NCBI GenBank assembly: GCA_002410325.1
Contig: DHRK01000018.1
Span: 36,092-100,091, forward strand
Source of the DNA: Syntrophomonas sp. UBA5314
Lineage (GTDB): Bacteria; Bacillota; Syntrophomonadia; Syntrophomonadales; Syntrophomonadaceae
Direction: 5' to 3'
Length of the DNA: 64,000 nt
In this document: positions 33,115-41,498 of the stretch, piece by piece
Layout: the number at the start of each line of letters is the position of its first letter
Numbering within the stretch: position 1 is the stretch's first letter
Position numbers and translations under genes: made by a program
The notes under the pieces: generated by a model
Seen by the model: only the letters and a program-made list of their open reading frames with translations
Told to the model about the DNA's origin: nothing
The model's database searches: none

Positions 33115-34254
33115 TTATCCGTTTAAAACAACTCCGGCCACAATCATTTTCTGCATATCTGCGACCCCCTCCACCTGGGGCCCCATAATAGCGTCTTTAT
33201 AAATACGCGATACTCTGTAGTCATTCATTAGGCCATAGGAGCCATGCACATCGATAGCTACCCTGGCTGCATCTACGGAATTGTCGCACACAAAAGTCTT
33301 GGTTAAGGCAGCTTCTTTGGCAAACAGAGCCGGATTTTTGGCGTCGTTGGCCAGACAGCCCAGACGATAAGCCAACCAGCGCGCAGTTTCATATTTTATA
33401 GCCAGATCAGCTATCCTTAACTGGGTAGCCTGGAACTTGGCAATAGGCTGACCCCGGTGAGTTTTTTCCTTGGCGTATTGCACCGCTTCTTCATAGGCGG
33501 CCAGGGTCAAGCCCAGGTGCAGGGCGCTGACTCCCACTTTGCCAAAGGCAATGCCAAAGGTGAGCACCGGGAATCCCCCCCCGATACCGTTAAGGATGTT
33601 TTCGGCCGGAACCGCTACATCTTTCAGATACACATCCAGCAGGGTGCCCCCATGATAACCCAGCTTATGCCATGGTTCCGATAGGGAGTATCCAGGGCAC
33701 AATTTGTCTACGATAAAAGCAGTTGGCTTATTGCTCTCGCTGTCGATGGCAAACACGACCATGGGGCCAGGATATCCTGCATTGGAAATGAAGCGTTTGG
33801 TACCGTTTAGAATATAGTGTTCTCCTTCCTTTACAGCCGTGGTGGTAATCTGTTTGGGATCAGATCCGGTGCCGGGTTCGGTGAAGGCAAAGGAAGCCAG
33901 CTCCATTCCTTTACAGGCTTTGGGCATATACTTATGCTTAATATCTTCAGTGCCGAACTTGTCTATAGCGCCCAGGGCCAGGCAATTAACCGAAATAAGC
34001 ATGACCGGACCGCTGGAAACCCGGCCCAACTGCTCCAGGGCTAATACGTAGCTGGGATATCCGGCTCCGGCTCCTCCGTATTCTTCCTTAAACGGCAATC
34101 CGAAGAGCTCTAGTTCTGCTAATCCAGTGATAATGTCCTCAGGTACCCGGTTTTCAGTATCAATTTTTTCTGCCACCGGTTCTATATATTTCTCGGCATA
34201 TTCCCGAGCCATTTTTTGGATCAGGAGTTCCTCCGGACTCAATGTAAAATTCAT
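33115..34254 (-). CDS. acyl-CoA dehydrogenase (short form)
   Basis: This 379-residue enzyme has the normal acyl-CoA dehydrogenase length and domains: helical N-terminal domain, beta domain (ASFAFTEPGTGSDP, FISNAGYPGPMVVFA) and C-terminal helical domain. The end departs from the classic 'YEGTSE' motif, reading PQVEGVADMQ, but a glutamate (in VEG) stays at the catalytic-base position. It oxidises an acyl-CoA to the enoyl-CoA and passes electrons to EtfAB encoded next. The exact chain length is unknown. Confidence 0.9.
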   Translation of the reverse strand: MNFTLSPEELLIQKMAREYAEKYIEPVAEKIDTENRVPEDIITGLAELELFGLPFKEEYGGAGAGYPSYVLALEQLGRVSSGPVMLISVNCLALGAIDKFGTEDIKHKYMPKACKGMELASFAFTEPGTGSDPKQITTTAVKEGEHYILNGTKRFISNAGYPGPMVVFAIDSESNKPTAFIVDKLCPGYSLSEPWHKLGYHGGTLLDVYLKDVAVPAENILNGIGGGFPVLTFGIAFGKVGVSALHLGLTLAAYEEAVQYAKEKTHRGQPIAKFQATQLRIADLAIKYETARWLAYRLGCLANDAKNPALFAKEAALTKTFVCDNSVDAARVAIDVHGSYGLMNDYRVSRIYKDAIMGPQVEGVADMQKMIVAGVVLNG

Positions 34255-34313
34255 GCTGATTCTCCTTTCCTATCGGCAGCCAGGTGTTTTCATCTTTTCT
34301 CTTGTATAGAGCC

Positions 34314-36161
34314 TTAATAATCAAACGACTCATCATCGATTTCCAAGACCGACGTATCGGCGAGTTTAACCACTTCAGCGAGAGCGGCCACTTCCGGAAC
34401 CACGTTCAACAAGAAATAACGCGCCGCCATAACCTTGCCTTGGTAGAACTTGTAATCGAAGTGGTCTTGCCCCAGCTCCTGCATTTTCCGCCGGGCAATC
34501 AATGCCTGCTCTAAAAGCAATTGCCCGCCATAAAGCTGGGCGGTAGCCATGAGAATCCGCTTGGAGTAGGTCGGTATCAGACCCAAAAGTCCAGGGGTCT
34601 TCATAAATCCGGCCATGGTTTTTTGAATCTCCCCATAGGCCTCAACAGCCTTTTTTAACTGGGCAAATTCTTTTTCAAAGCCATCCGTGCCGCAATTATT
34701 GTCATGAAATGCTTTAATGTTGCCCAGCCAACGGGAAAAAAGGGCTCCTTTTTCCATGCCCCATTTACGCCCCACCAGGTCCATGGATTGAATAAACGTA
34801 GTCCCTTCATAAAGGGTGTTGATCTTAATGTCCCGCGCCAGCTTCTCTGCGGGATATTCCGAACAATAGCCATACCCGCCATAGATTTGAACGGCTTCGG
34901 TCCCAATCAAGTCCCACCCGATTTCCGAAGAATATCCCTTGATAATGGGAATATTTACATCCATTTCGTCTTGCGCCCGCTTTCTTTCGACCGGATCGGG
35001 ATCCCAGTGAGCGACTTCCAGATCGAGATATGATTTATAGGTCATGGCGCGTATGGCTTCGGCAATGGCCTTGCCCCGCAACAGCGCCCGTTTAATATCC
35101 TCGTGCTGGATAATGGGCACTCGGCCCTGCTTGGGATTCGTAAAGGAATTACCCTGAACCCTGTCTCTGGCATAATCTTTCGCATTATAGAAGGCGTTGG
35201 CGATTAAGCCGGCCGAATGCACGCCGGTTACCAGTCTTTCCTCATTCATCATATTGAACATCAAGGCCATGCCATCCCCCTTGCCCTCATTCTCCAGGGG
35301 GTTTTTACCCAGCAGATAGCCGCGGCACTGATTATTGTCCCCAAAACTCAAAGCTACGGTTGGATTGGCATGCTGGCCCATTTTGTGCTCAATTCCGGTG
35401 GGAGCCACATCGTTAAACTCCTGGCTGCCATCATCATTGATCCACAATTTGGGCACGATAAACAACGATATGCCGCGGGTGCCGGGCAGGGCCCCTTCGA
35501 CCCTGGCCAGCAGCAGGTGCACGATGTTTTCGGCAAAATCATTGTCTCCATTACTGATAAAAATCTTCTGTCCCTTGATCTTAAACACACGGGGATCGTC
35601 GGTGGGTAAAGCTTTGGTTAAAATTTCTCCGACATCCGAGCCGGCCTGGGGTTCTGTTAAACACATGGTTCCGGTATAATCGCCGCTCCACATCTTAGCC
35701 AGGAATTTTTCCTTGACATCTTCGGGAGCGAATTCCTGCACCAGCATGGAAGAACCCTGACCCATACACAGAAAGGGGGGGACAAAAGCCGGGTTGGCCG
35801 CGGAGAACATTTCCCAAAGAGGAAACATGATTACCTGGGGAAGCACCACCGCGCCTTCACTCTTATCAACATTGCTGGCGCACCAGCCTTCCTGCTGCAG
35901 CTTTTTATAGATCGGGGGTATGGAAGGAGCGATCAATACCTTGCCGTCTTCAAATTTAACCCCGAATTGATCAGCACTGTCACAACCGGGTTCGATAAGG
36001 TCCTTGGTCATTTTCAGAATGGTATCCAGGATCATATCCACGTCTTCAACGCTGTAATTTTCCCGATAGCGATCATACGCCAACACTTTCTCCAGCGGCA
36101 GCCATTCTTTCAGGATAAACTTAAAATCCCTGGTATTTTTATAAGCAAAATTTGATGCCAT
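34314..36161 (-). CDS. acyl-CoA dehydrogenase (long form with C-terminal extension)
   Basis: About 615 residues from the ATG at 36159-36161, 5 bases after GGAGGAAG (an ATG five codons upstream lies over that site). It has an N-terminal extension of about 60 residues, then the core with MCLTEPQAGSDVG and KIFISNGDND. The catalytic glutamate is in INTLYEGTTFIQ, preceded by the classic QIYGGYGYCSEYPAEKLARDIK. A helical C-terminal domain of about 130 residues follows. This is the AidB/FadE5-like long subgroup. It sits between the CoA-transferase and the short dehydrogenase in one operon. Confidence 0.9.
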   Translation of the reverse strand: MASNFAYKNTRDFKFILKEWLPLEKVLAYDRYRENYSVEDVDMILDTILKMTKDLIEPGCDSADQFGVKFEDGKVLIAPSIPPIYKKLQQEGWCASNVDKSEGAVVLPQVIMFPLWEMFSAANPAFVPPFLCMGQGSSMLVQEFAPEDVKEKFLAKMWSGDYTGTMCLTEPQAGSDVGEILTKALPTDDPRVFKIKGQKIFISNGDNDFAENIVHLLLARVEGALPGTRGISLFIVPKLWINDDGSQEFNDVAPTGIEHKMGQHANPTVALSFGDNNQCRGYLLGKNPLENEGKGDGMALMFNMMNEERLVTGVHSAGLIANAFYNAKDYARDRVQGNSFTNPKQGRVPIIQHEDIKRALLRGKAIAEAIRAMTYKSYLDLEVAHWDPDPVERKRAQDEMDVNIPIIKGYSSEIGWDLIGTEAVQIYGGYGYCSEYPAEKLARDIKINTLYEGTTFIQSMDLVGRKWGMEKGALFSRWLGNIKAFHDNNCGTDGFEKEFAQLKKAVEAYGEIQKTMAGFMKTPGLLGLIPTYSKRILMATAQLYGGQLLLEQALIARRKMQELGQDHFDYKFYQGKVMAARYFLLNVVPEVAALAEVVKLADTSVLEIDDESFDY

Positions 36162-36226
36162 TTTTTCTTCCTCCATTCAGAATTACCCGTACTATTGGCT
36201 TCGTTTCGTGCTGCTCATAGGCCATT

Positions 36227-37585
36227 TTAGAAAGGAATGCGGTTGGTACGGGACCAGAGGCCCATTTCCCTGGCGTTCTTCAAAAGATCGTCCCGGAATT
36301 CCGGATGGGCCAGATTGATCATCTGTTCAGCCCTTCCCCACACCGACCGCATTTTCATATTGACAATTCCCCATTCGGTGGCAATATAGTGGACCATGAC
36401 CCGGGGTACGGTAACCACCGCTCCGGGGGTCAGCATAGGTTTGATACGGGATTGCAGGTTTCCGTTTTTATCTTTATAGGTGGCCTCAAAAGCTAAAATT
36501 CCCTTTCCTCCCTTTGATTCAAAAGCGCCCATATGGAAATCCAGCGATCCGCCGGTTCCGGAAATCTGCCGCAGGCCGCTGCTTTCCGAGCAAACCTGGG
36601 ATAGAAGATCGGCTTCAACACAATTATTAATCGATATTACATTATCCTCCAACTGGATATACTTCGGATTATTGGTGTAGTCGCAATTATATGAGGCTAT
36701 TTGCGGATTGTTATGCAAGAATTCGTGGGTTTTCTTATTGCCAAAACAGAATGTAAAAGTACTTCTTCCAACATCTCTGGTTTTACGCTTGTTGGTTATC
36801 TTTCCCGCTTCATACAATTCGGTAATGGCATCGCAATACATTTCCGTGTTGACCCCCAGGTCCTGCAGATCAGACTGGGCGATTAGATTCCCTATGGTGT
36901 TGGGTACGCCGCCTATACCTAATTGCAGGCATGCGCCGTTGGGAATGAGCGGCATAATATGCTCGGCAATTTTTATTTCCGCTTCGGTAGGCGGCGCTGC
37001 GGGCGGCATAGTAAATACCGGGGCATTGCTTTCAATAATATAATCAACATCCTTTAGGTTGATGCACTCCATTTCCCCTCCCAGGCAGTAGGGCAGGTTG
37101 GGATTGGTTTCCACAATAACGATCTTGGCATGGGCTAGTTCGGCGTAGGTATCGGAGTTGCATAAGCCGAAATTAAAATTGCCGTGTGAATCCATCGGTG
37201 TAGTCGTAAGGCATATAACATCCCTTTGAATGAAAGGCTGCTGGAGCTCCAGGCGCATGCGGTGAAATTCATGATACTGTACCGGTCCGTATACCGCCCG
37301 GCCCTTGTCTCCCAGCATACGATCCAAGGCGCTGAAATGGTCGCTGATCAGGGTAAATACCTTGCCCTCGGGATCGGTCTTAAGGAATTGCCACATTCTT
37401 ACGCTTCCGGCAACATGCACAGTAACATCTTTTAATTCATCCACCCTATTCCCCAGGGCAATATCAAAATCATGCGGTGGTATGCCAAAATATCCATAAG
37501 CGACCAGATCGCCGGATTTAACTAATCCCGCAGCTTTCTCAGCGCTTATTACTTTACTGTTAAATTCGTTCATCAAGTTAGACAT
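36227..37585 (-). CDS. acetyl-CoA hydrolase/transferase family CoA-transferase (butyryl-CoA:acetate type)
   Basis: This 452-residue enzyme has both CoA-transferase domains. Visible motifs: GDLVAYGYFG, LQLGIGGVPNTIGNLI, the active-site glutamate region NTEMYCDAI (Glu attacked by CoA ester), and QISGTGGSLDFHMGAF near the oxyanion site. It would activate a fatty acid (for example butyrate) by moving CoA from acetyl-CoA. First gene of a five-gene operon behind a sigma-54 promoter. Substrate is inferred from the neighbours. Confidence 0.9.
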   Translation of the reverse strand: MSNLMNEFNSKVISAEKAAGLVKSGDLVAYGYFGIPPHDFDIALGNRVDELKDVTVHVAGSVRMWQFLKTDPEGKVFTLISDHFSALDRMLGDKGRAVYGPVQYHEFHRMRLELQQPFIQRDVICLTTTPMDSHGNFNFGLCNSDTYAELAHAKIVIVETNPNLPYCLGGEMECINLKDVDYIIESNAPVFTMPPAAPPTEAEIKIAEHIMPLIPNGACLQLGIGGVPNTIGNLIAQSDLQDLGVNTEMYCDAITELYEAGKITNKRKTRDVGRSTFTFCFGNKKTHEFLHNNPQIASYNCDYTNNPKYIQLEDNVISINNCVEADLLSQVCSESSGLRQISGTGGSLDFHMGAFESKGGKGILAFEATYKDKNGNLQSRIKPMLTPGAVVTVPRVMVHYIATEWGIVNMKMRSVWGRAEQMINLAHPEFRDDLLKNAREMGLWSRTNRIPF

Positions 37586-37780
37586 TGTTAAATCATCTCC
37601 TTATTTTTTAAGAATGTTTCTGCTCTTTAGGCCCGCTCTCATGTTCCTACCTGCTTTGCGCATTATTTTTAGATTTGCTTAAATACACGTACTAATGCAC
37701 AATTCTATCAAGCAAGTATTTCCTCAATCATTTTGCCTCCTTTCAAATGTATCTCCACAGTTTTGTTGTACTAGTTTAAT

Positions 37781-37797
37781 AAGCATATTTCGTGCCA
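37781..37797 (-). promoter_or_regulatory. sigma-54 (-24/-12) promoter of the CoA-transferase operon
   Basis: Minus strand TGGCACGAAATATGCTT matches the sigma-54 consensus: GG and GC are separated by exactly 10 bases. It lies about 195 bases before the CoA-transferase start and directly downstream of the activator gene. Confidence 0.85.
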
Positions 37798-37805
37798 GGT
37801 ATGGA

Positions 37806-37835
37806 CAAAAAAACTAGACCGCCCGTAAGACGGCC
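37806..37835 (-). terminator. terminator of the sigma-54 activator gene
   Basis: Minus strand stem GGCCGTC / GGCGGTC (two wobble pairs), short loop, then TAGTTTTTTT. It separates the activator transcript from the sigma-54 promoter 10 bases further on. Confidence 0.7.
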
Positions 37836-37870
37836 TATTCAGGATTCAAAACAATACTTATTCGTTTTAC

Positions 37871-37948
37871 TGAACGTTAACAAATGTTCACATGTGTCAC
37901 CCAAACTGCCAGGTTCTGTTAACGTCAGGCTGACATCAGTTAACAGAA
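37871..37948 (-). promoter_or_regulatory. candidate upstream activator sites
   Basis: Two inverted repeats lie 74-167 bases upstream of the sigma-54 promoter: TGAAC-N10-GTTCA (37871-37890), and TTCTGTTAAC (37914-37923) with GTTAACAGAA (37939-37948), a perfect 10-bp arm pair with 15-base spacer. Both contain GTTAAC. Position and symmetry fit enhancer sites for the neighbouring activator. Confidence 0.65.
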
Positions 37949-37964
37949 GGTTTCCAGTAATTGC

Positions 37965-39956
37965 TTACCTTTTTATCATATATGATTGCATCTTCTTATA
38001 TATGGTATTCCGGGAAAATCCCATATGCCTGGCAACCTCCGTGATATTACCCTTATACTGGTCCAGCAAGCGCAATATCTCGTCCCGTTCTCTTTCTCCG
38101 GCGGCTATTTTCTGTTGTTGGCGGCTTTCTCTTATAGAAACTTCTGCCCTGTCATTCTCTTGCGTACGGATATTTTCAGAACGGTTAATATCTTTCAGGT
38201 AAGAAGGCAGGACATTTTCAGTAATAATCGCTCCTTCACTGAATACAATGGCATTTTCAAGAACGTTCTTTAATTCCCGGACATTGCCCGGCCAGTTGTA
38301 GTCAAGCAGTATACCCATAGCTTGATCGCTTATTTCCATCGCTTCTCGTTTCATCTGGCAGCACAGATTTTTCATAAGATAGCGGGCAATGATTGGAATG
38401 TCGCTTTTTCTAGCGCGCAGAGGAGGAATGACCAGGCTGATTACGTTGAGGCGATAATATAAGTCTTCTCTAAACCTCCCAGCGCCAATCTCATTTTTCA
38501 GGTTGCGATTGGTGGCGGCAATGATACGGACATCAACTGTGCTCGATTCGCTCCCGCCTACCCGGGTAACCGTTTTATCCTGGAGAAAGCGCAATAAGGT
38601 TACTTGCATATCCAGGGGCATCTCTCCGATTTCATCCAGGAATATAGTTCCTTGATTGGCCAATTCGAACTTTCCAACCCTACCGCTCTTTTTCGCCCCC
38701 GTAAAAGCTCCTTCAACATAGCCAAAAAGCTCGCTTTGCATTAGCTCTTTGGGGATAGCGCCACAATTAATAGGAATAAACTGGCCGCGCCGTCCACTTG
38801 CCTCATGAATGGAATGCGCAATAATTTCTTTTCCGGTACCGCTTTCCCCCCCGATTAAAACATTGGACAGTACCTTGGAAGCGCGATAGGCCATATTTTT
38901 TACCGCATTGATCGCCTGGCTGTCACCTACAATACATTCGAAGGGAGTTCCCGTTAATACCTTTCCCTGTGCCATTGCTTCACCATAAGTCGTTAAAGCT
39001 ACTGATTCTATGGGCTGAAAGACTAGAATAATTTGTTGGGTACCGTCTGGATTGGGAACCACTCGTCTTCGTTCCAAAGCGCAGGGTACCCGGCCTTTAT
39101 TTGTCTGAAGCGTAAATCTGCTGCTGAACTGATTGGGATCATTAGACAGCAGATTATTAAGCACCTGGGGCTCATCCGCAATAAGCTGGTCAATTAATAA
39201 TCCTACCACTCCTTCTCGATTTTCATATCCCAGTAAAGTCAGACAGCTATCGTTAATATTGGCTATCGTGAATTTATGATCGATTACAATGATGGGGTCG
39301 TCGTAAATATCGATAATAGCAGAGCAAGTATTGTGATAAACATGGAGTATCTTGGATTGCTCAGCTTTATAATGAAGCTTGTCTTCAATTACTCTTTTTG
39401 CCAATTGTAAAGAAACCAACGACCCGGCGGGCAGTTCATGACCTGTGCTGTAAATCGCCAATACACCAATAATTCTACCTTTCCAATCATGTAAGGGGCA
39501 GGCGGCACTAAAAATGTTATGGTAATAACTGCAGTAATGTTCAGCACCGTTTATTTCCAGAAAAGTCTGTTCGGCAAGGGCAGTTCCTATCGCATTGGTT
39601 CCTATAACCTCTTCAGCATTAAGCTGGCCAGCTATTGAAGCCGTTCTATTGCGTCCGGTTCCCTCCAATATATAGCCTTCTTGATCACTTAGTAATACGA
39701 AGGTTGAGTCTTGCGGGACACACAGTTGCTCCATAATGGGGCGGGCTATTGAAATCAGTCTGATATTATCGGCTTTTTTACTCAGGATGATGCGATCCGG
39801 CAACTGGTGCAGACTGGGTTTGTATGGATCCACGCCCAGGCTCCTGAGCCACGATCTGTTTATTTCCGGCCTGACTACATCTTCGTTAATGATGCCTTCT
39901 TCCACAAAAGTTGACCAGGCTTGCCGCATTTTCAGTTGATAGTCATTACTATTCAT
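37965..39956 (-). CDS. sigma-54-dependent transcriptional activator (AcoR-like)
   Basis: About 663 residues from the ATG at 39954-39956. Domains: N-terminal GAF-like sensor (about 50-200), PAS (about 210-320), AAA+ sigma-54 interaction domain (about 340-560) and a C-terminal Fis-type helix-turn-helix (about 620-663; LDQYKGNITEVARHMGFSRNTIYKKM). The AAA+ domain shows GESGTGKE, the sigma-54 contact loop GAFTGA, FLDEIGEMP and the WPGNVRELKN arginine region. It lies just upstream of, and very likely drives, the CoA-transferase operon. The sensed ligand is unknown; an acyl-CoA or fatty acid is plausible. Confidence 0.92.
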   Translation of the reverse strand: MNSNDYQLKMRQAWSTFVEEGIINEDVVRPEINRSWLRSLGVDPYKPSLHQLPDRIILSKKADNIRLISIARPIMEQLCVPQDSTFVLLSDQEGYILEGTGRNRTASIAGQLNAEEVIGTNAIGTALAEQTFLEINGAEHYCSYYHNIFSAACPLHDWKGRIIGVLAIYSTGHELPAGSLVSLQLAKRVIEDKLHYKAEQSKILHVYHNTCSAIIDIYDDPIIVIDHKFTIANINDSCLTLLGYENREGVVGLLIDQLIADEPQVLNNLLSNDPNQFSSRFTLQTNKGRVPCALERRRVVPNPDGTQQIILVFQPIESVALTTYGEAMAQGKVLTGTPFECIVGDSQAINAVKNMAYRASKVLSNVLIGGESGTGKEIIAHSIHEASGRRGQFIPINCGAIPKELMQSELFGYVEGAFTGAKKSGRVGKFELANQGTIFLDEIGEMPLDMQVTLLRFLQDKTVTRVGGSESSTVDVRIIAATNRNLKNEIGAGRFREDLYYRLNVISLVIPPLRARKSDIPIIARYLMKNLCCQMKREAMEISDQAMGILLDYNWPGNVRELKNVLENAIVFSEGAIITENVLPSYLKDINRSENIRTQENDRAEVSIRESRQQQKIAAGERERDEILRLLDQYKGNITEVARHMGFSRNTIYKKMQSYMIKR

Positions 39957-40392
39957 ATTGCCGTCTCCCAAATTACCACTTTTACGTTAAAATCAACCTT
40001 GCCGTGTTGAAAGATGGTCCTTTTTATATATTAACATTATGGATGTATTTCATAATCTTCTTTTACGCATCGGAAGAAACGGGTGAGCAGTTTCTTCGCA
40101 CCGCTGCAACGAGGCAGGGGATTGGGAACCGCCTCCGGTTTTGTGAATAAGAACCAGACCGTTTAAAGAAGCGGGAGACATATTTGCGCCTCGTTATAAC
40201 GCAGTGCCCGTTCAAGCTCGGGAATCTTACCGCACCAACCATCCATAATCCTGCCTGCAATCCACAATGTAGTCAATGTATACCGTCTGCTCCCTGACCC
40301 CTAACGCTATTTTCAAATAGTCTCCAGGTTCTATCAATGCACTGATTATGATAAACTGTGGACAATAAGGGTATTGGAGAGGAGTAAATGAA
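39957..40392. other. gap between divergent genes, nothing recognised
   Basis: About 435 bases. AT-rich near the activator start. The stretch 40068-40148 is open on the plus strand but has no start signal or family likeness. No promoter can be assigned with confidence. Confidence 0.35.
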
Positions 40393-40713
40393 ATGGGCAA
40401 AGGTAAATCGAAAAAGCCAGTTTCTAAGAAACGTAGTTGGGACTGGCTTTTTTGGCTTATTACTGTAGCGATTATAGCTATCGTAGTCATAGCCATCCGT
40501 GATGGCAACAGTATTCCAAGCAACCCGGCTCAAAATACGGCTACTATGCAGCAACCGGTTTCTTCAGATCAAGCTCCTGGCAGCGCCAATTCTGATACGC
40601 CCAATGTCAGAGTCGAAACTCCGGCGGCTGACAGCAGTAAATTTACTGTTCAAACTCTTCCTCCCGATACACAGGAATCAAATGAAGCCAAAGAAGATGC
40701 ACCCCAACCATAG
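40393..40713 (+). CDS. small single-pass membrane protein
   Basis: This 106-residue protein has the ribosome site GGAGAGGAG. A basic N-terminus (GKGKSKKPVSKKRSWDW) precedes one transmembrane helix (about 18-36), then a low-complexity polar tail rich in P, S, N and E. Topology: short positive end inside, tail outside. Function unknown. Confidence 0.6.
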   Translation: MGKGKSKKPVSKKRSWDWLFWLITVAIIAIVVIAIRDGNSIPSNPAQNTATMQQPVSSDQAPGSANSDTPNVRVETPAADSSKFTVQTLPPDTQESNEAKEDAPQP

Positions 40714-40829
40714 AACTAGAGCTTGGATTGATAATGAAACGATTTGCTTGCCTACCCGCGGGTTTATTATGTCATAATAAAATTGCGGTATGAAGTATCG
40801 GAATCAATAAAACAGGAGTGTGGTTACAA

Positions 40830-41156
40830 GTGAGCAAATACTTTATTTACGGCGCCAGCTTTTCGGAAAAGGGCCGTTATCACCAGTATTATCTGCAGGG
40901 AAATACATTCCTGGGCCAGGGTTTTATTGAAGGATATCACAGATATATTTTGGGCGGCATCGACGGCATCATTCCTGAAGAGGGGGGAAAGGTGCAGGGC
41001 GACGTATATGACATTGATCAGGCAACTATTTCCAAGCTGGACTTTCTTTTTAATTATGACACTAAATTCCGCAAAGAAGTTGTTGATGTAAAACTGGAAA
41101 ATGGAGAGACTTTGCAGGCTGAAGCTTATGTCTGGAACGGCACAGTCGCCAAATAG
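40830..41156 (+). CDS. gamma-glutamylcyclotransferase-like (AIG2/GGCT fold) protein
   Basis: About 108 residues from the GTG at 40830-40832 behind AGGAG. It starts SKYFIYGASFSEKG, which resembles the GGCT 'YG(T/S)' opening. It continues with GGIDGIIPEEGGKVQGDVYDID and a C-terminal V-x-LENGETLQAEAYVW, the usual order of GGCT strands. In active members a Glu follows 'LD-x-x-E'; here the segment is LDFLFNYD, so the catalytic Glu seems replaced. It may be non-catalytic or have other chemistry. Confidence 0.55.
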   Translation: MSKYFIYGASFSEKGRYHQYYLQGNTFLGQGFIEGYHRYILGGIDGIIPEEGGKVQGDVYDIDQATISKLDFLFNYDTKFRKEVVDVKLENGETLQAEAYVWNGTVAK

Positions 41157-41187
41157 ACAGCACCGACCCGGATAACGAATAAAAAGT

Positions 41188-41211
41188 AAACCGCGCCAAG
41201 CTGTGCGGTTT
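41188..41211 (+). terminator. probable terminator
   Basis: AAACCGC / GCGGTTT stem with a ten-base loop and following TCTTATTTTC, 31 bases past the GGCT-like gene. Confidence 0.7.
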
Positions 41212-41498
41212 CTTATTTTCTGACTCTCTAACCTGGATGATTGGCTGAAAGCGGTTTATTCAGGCTGGATATAAAAATTGTGTGGTATGAATATCTTAGA
41301 CATTAAGGAAATAATAGTATAAATTTTAGTTAAGGAATCAACTATTTGCCACGACCCATTAGCCGTTTGCTTATCCGAATGACCTGCAAGATTTCAACTA
41401 CTATATGTTCAAGTGATAACACCTTTCAGCAAACCCCATTCAAGCGTTGCCAGAGATCAGTCTGGAAATCTGTTTTCAGGAGAGAAGGAGTGAGATGA
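41212..41498. other. upstream region of the peptidase, nothing recognised
   Basis: AT-rich 287-bp gap with no gene. A ribosome site GGAGAGAAGGAG lies just before the peptidase start. Confidence 0.4.

Noticed and set aside
40063..40260. Possible gene remnant upstream of the small membrane protein
   Set aside because: Short open stretches exist on both strands but no family resemblance or start signal was found.
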